Below, piece after piece: positions 6,059 through 7,330 of a stretch of DNA of 7,330 nucleotides. Origin of the DNA: Desulfobulbaceae bacterium (GTDB lineage: Bacteria > Desulfobacterota > Desulfobulbia > Desulfobulbales > Desulfobulbaceae). The notes beneath the pieces were generated by a model, which made no database searches, was not told where the DNA came from, and was given only the letters and a program-made list of their open reading frames with translations. Both the position numbers and the translations under genes were made by a program. The stretch lies in the NCBI GenBank assembly GCA_027011235.1, contig JALVAI010000314.1, forward strand, positions 1 through 7,330, in the 5' to 3' direction. Each line of letters starts with the position of its first letter. Position 1 is the stretch's first letter.

Positions 6059-6835
6059 GTGACAACTCATTCAGCACCAACACCGCCGGATATCGTTTTT
6101 AGCCATGTTTCTTTTTCCTATGACAGTGAACCGGTCCTGGAAGATGTTAACCTGACGGTTGATCACGGTGAATTTATTGGCATCATCGGCCCCAATGGCG
6201 GCGGCAAGACCACCCTGCTCCGTCTGGTTCTGGGGCTGATTTCTCCGGAAACGGGAATGATCCGCGTTTTCGGCCGGCCCCCGAAAGAAGTCGCCCACCA
6301 AATCGGATACGTTCCCCAGCACCTGCAGTTCGATGCCAGCTTTCCAGCCACGGTATTTGACATTGTCAGCATGGGCCAGGTGGGCCGACGGCTGAAATGC
6401 AGCAGGGAAGAGAAGAAACAGGCGGCGATGGAAGCGCTGGCAGCCGTGGACCTGCTTCCATATGCCCGGCGGCCGTTTGCCGGTTTATCCGGAGGACAAC
6501 GGCAGCGGGCCCTGATTGCCAGGGCACTGGCCTTTTATCCCAGGATGCTGCTCTTTGACGAACCCACCGCCAATGTTGACAGCTCATCAGGAGAAAAGTT
6601 ATACCGCATCCTGGCAGAACTCAACAAACGGATGACCATTCTCGTTGTTTCCCATGATATTGGCTTTGTCAATCGCCATATCACCAGCGTTGTCTGCGTA
6701 AATCATACTGTTGTCATTCATCCGACCAGCGACCTGGCCGGCCAGAATATCCTTGATCTGTACGGCCAGGACATCTCCCTGGTCCGTCACGACCACCGCT
6801 GTTCTTCGGAGGGCCACCAGTGTTCGAATTCATAG
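6059..6835 (+). CDS. znuC: ABC transporter ATPase, zinc/manganese-type importer
   Basis: This is the cytoplasmic ATP-hydrolysing subunit of an ABC importer for a divalent metal, probably zinc. In the 258 residues I see Walker A GPNGGGKTT (44-52), the Q-loop YVPQH (84-88), signature LSGGQRQR (143-150), Walker B MLLFDEP with D167 and E168, and the switch histidine H199 in VVSHD. The stretch FPATVFDIVSMG after the Q-loop is typical of Zn/Mn/Fe importers of the ABC-3 group. The tail is unusual: its last 15 residues hold H244, H246, H253, C248 and C255, a possible metal-sensing cluster. The start is a GTG at 6059 with no clear Shine-Dalgarno; no better in-frame start lies upstream of the conserved domain. 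The permease gene overlaps its last 16 bp. No Zur-like palindrome is visible in the 42 bp before it. The exact metal cannot be told from the ATPase alone. Confidence 0.9.
   Translation: MTTHSAPTPPDIVFSHVSFSYDSEPVLEDVNLTVDHGEFIGIIGPNGGGKTTLLRLVLGLISPETGMIRVFGRPPKEVAHQIGYVPQHLQFDASFPATVFDIVSMGQVGRRLKCSREEKKQAAMEALAAVDLLPYARRPFAGLSGGQRQRALIARALAFYPRMLLFDEPTANVDSSSGEKLYRILAELNKRMTILVVSHDIGFVNRHITSVVCVNHTVVIHPTSDLAGQNILDLYGQDISLVRHDHRCSSEGHQCSNS
6808..6813 (+). promoter_or_regulatory. Ribosome binding site that sets the znuB start
   Basis: GGAGGG sits 6 nt before the GTG at 6820, inside the 3' end of znuC. It is the strongest Shine-Dalgarno in the window and fixes this GTG as the permease start. 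The next in-frame ATG is at codon 16, inside the first hydrophobic stretch. Confidence 0.8.
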
Positions 6836-7330
6836 CTGATCTGCAAAAATTTCCCTTTCTGCAGATGGCGCTTGCCGCCGCCATGCTCGCCTCGGTCGCC
6901 TGCGGTATTGTCGGCTCCTATGTGACGGTCAGGCGAATGACCTATATAGCCGGCGCCATTGCCCACTGTACCCTTGGCGGCATGGGCGCGGCCCGTTACC
7001 TGCAGACGGAAATGGGCATAGGCCTTGCCACTCCCCTGACCGGCGCTGTTGCCGCCGCTCTTCTGGCAGCTCTTTTGATCAGCTGGCTTAAGGCTAAATC
7101 CGATCTCCGGCAGGACACCATACTCAGCGCGGTCTGGGCCATTGGCATGGCAGTCGGGATCATCTTTATCAGCAGGACAAGCGGCTATAATGAAGACCTG
7201 ATGAGCTACCTCTTTGGTGACATTCTCATGGTTTCGCCGGTCGATCTCGTCCTGATAGGTCTGCTTGACGCAGGCCTTGTGCTGGCCGCCTTTTTCTTTC
7301 ACAACGAGCTGGATGCCATCGCCTTTGACG
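6820..7330 (+). CDS. znuB: ABC-3 family metal permease, 5' part
   Basis: This is the inner-membrane permease partner of the upstream ATPase. Only 170 residues are present and the frame runs off the window; full family members are about 260-280 aa. Hydrophobic stretches lie at about 12-36, 43-58, 67-90, 101-118 and 134-160. The family marks are CGIVGSYVTVRRMTYIAGAIAH (split here as CGIVGSYV at 28-35 and RRMTYIAGAIAH at 38-49), ACGIVG and the cytoplasmic-loop region SYLFGDIL (129-136). The start is the GTG at 6820, set by GGAGGG 6 nt upstream. It overlaps znuC by 16 bp in another frame, which suggests translational coupling. Zinc is the likeliest substrate, with manganese or iron possible. The reverse-strand open frame over the same bases is not protein-like. 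Confidence 0.9.
   Translation, partial: MFEFIADLQKFPFLQMALAAAMLASVACGIVGSYVTVRRMTYIAGAIAHCTLGGMGAARYLQTEMGIGLATPLTGAVAAALLAALLISWLKAKSDLRQDTILSAVWAIGMAVGIIFISRTSGYNEDLMSYLFGDILMVSPVDLVLIGLLDAGLVLAAFFFHNELDAIAFD

Noticed and set aside
6787..7302. Reverse-strand open frame of 171 codons over znuC/znuB
   Set aside because: The + strand here encodes the ABC-3 permease with a good ribosome site; the reverse translation is Gly/Lys-rich and not protein-like.

Overview
The window looks like ordinary chromosomal DNA from a Gram-negative bacterium of about 50% GC. The gene set (aat, a long RelA/SpoT homologue, RNase R and a zinc/manganese-type ABC importer) and the protein style make me lean towards a Desulfobulbales-like member of the Desulfobacterota. 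That placement is inferred from recollection of protein style and is weak. I see no phage, plasmid, integron or CRISPR signature.

Layout: positions 21-50 hold the terminator of a gene lying mostly upstream. A plausible sigma70-type promoter follows, then aat (171-905, +), which encodes the N-degron leucyl/phenylalanyl-tRNA-protein transferase. Convergent to it is a long RelA/SpoT homologue (943-3048, -). Its (p)ppGpp hydrolase site is intact, but its synthetase site has lost key acidic residues. A 751-bp divergent intergenic region (3049-3799) follows. It is AT-richer than the genes and full of small palindromes: an inverted pair of REP-type repeats with compensatory changes, a further GC-rich hairpin, and two related AT-rich inverted repeats that bracket the REP block. 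To its right are rnr (3800-6016, +), then znuC (6059-6835, +) and the 5' part of znuB (from 6820, cut by the window end). The three genes are tightly spaced on one strand and could form one transcription unit.

How the genes relate: aat, the RSH protein and rnr all belong to stress and turnover physiology (N-end rule proteolysis, alarmone removal, structured-RNA decay). Their adjacency shows no shared pathway. znuC and znuB are the ATPase and permease of one metal importer, with the znuB start nested inside the end of znuC. No metal-binding periplasmic protein (znuA) is visible. The points most worth checking are the apparently hydrolase-only RSH and the repeat architecture of 3190-3610. I do not see strong evidence for a new multi-gene system.
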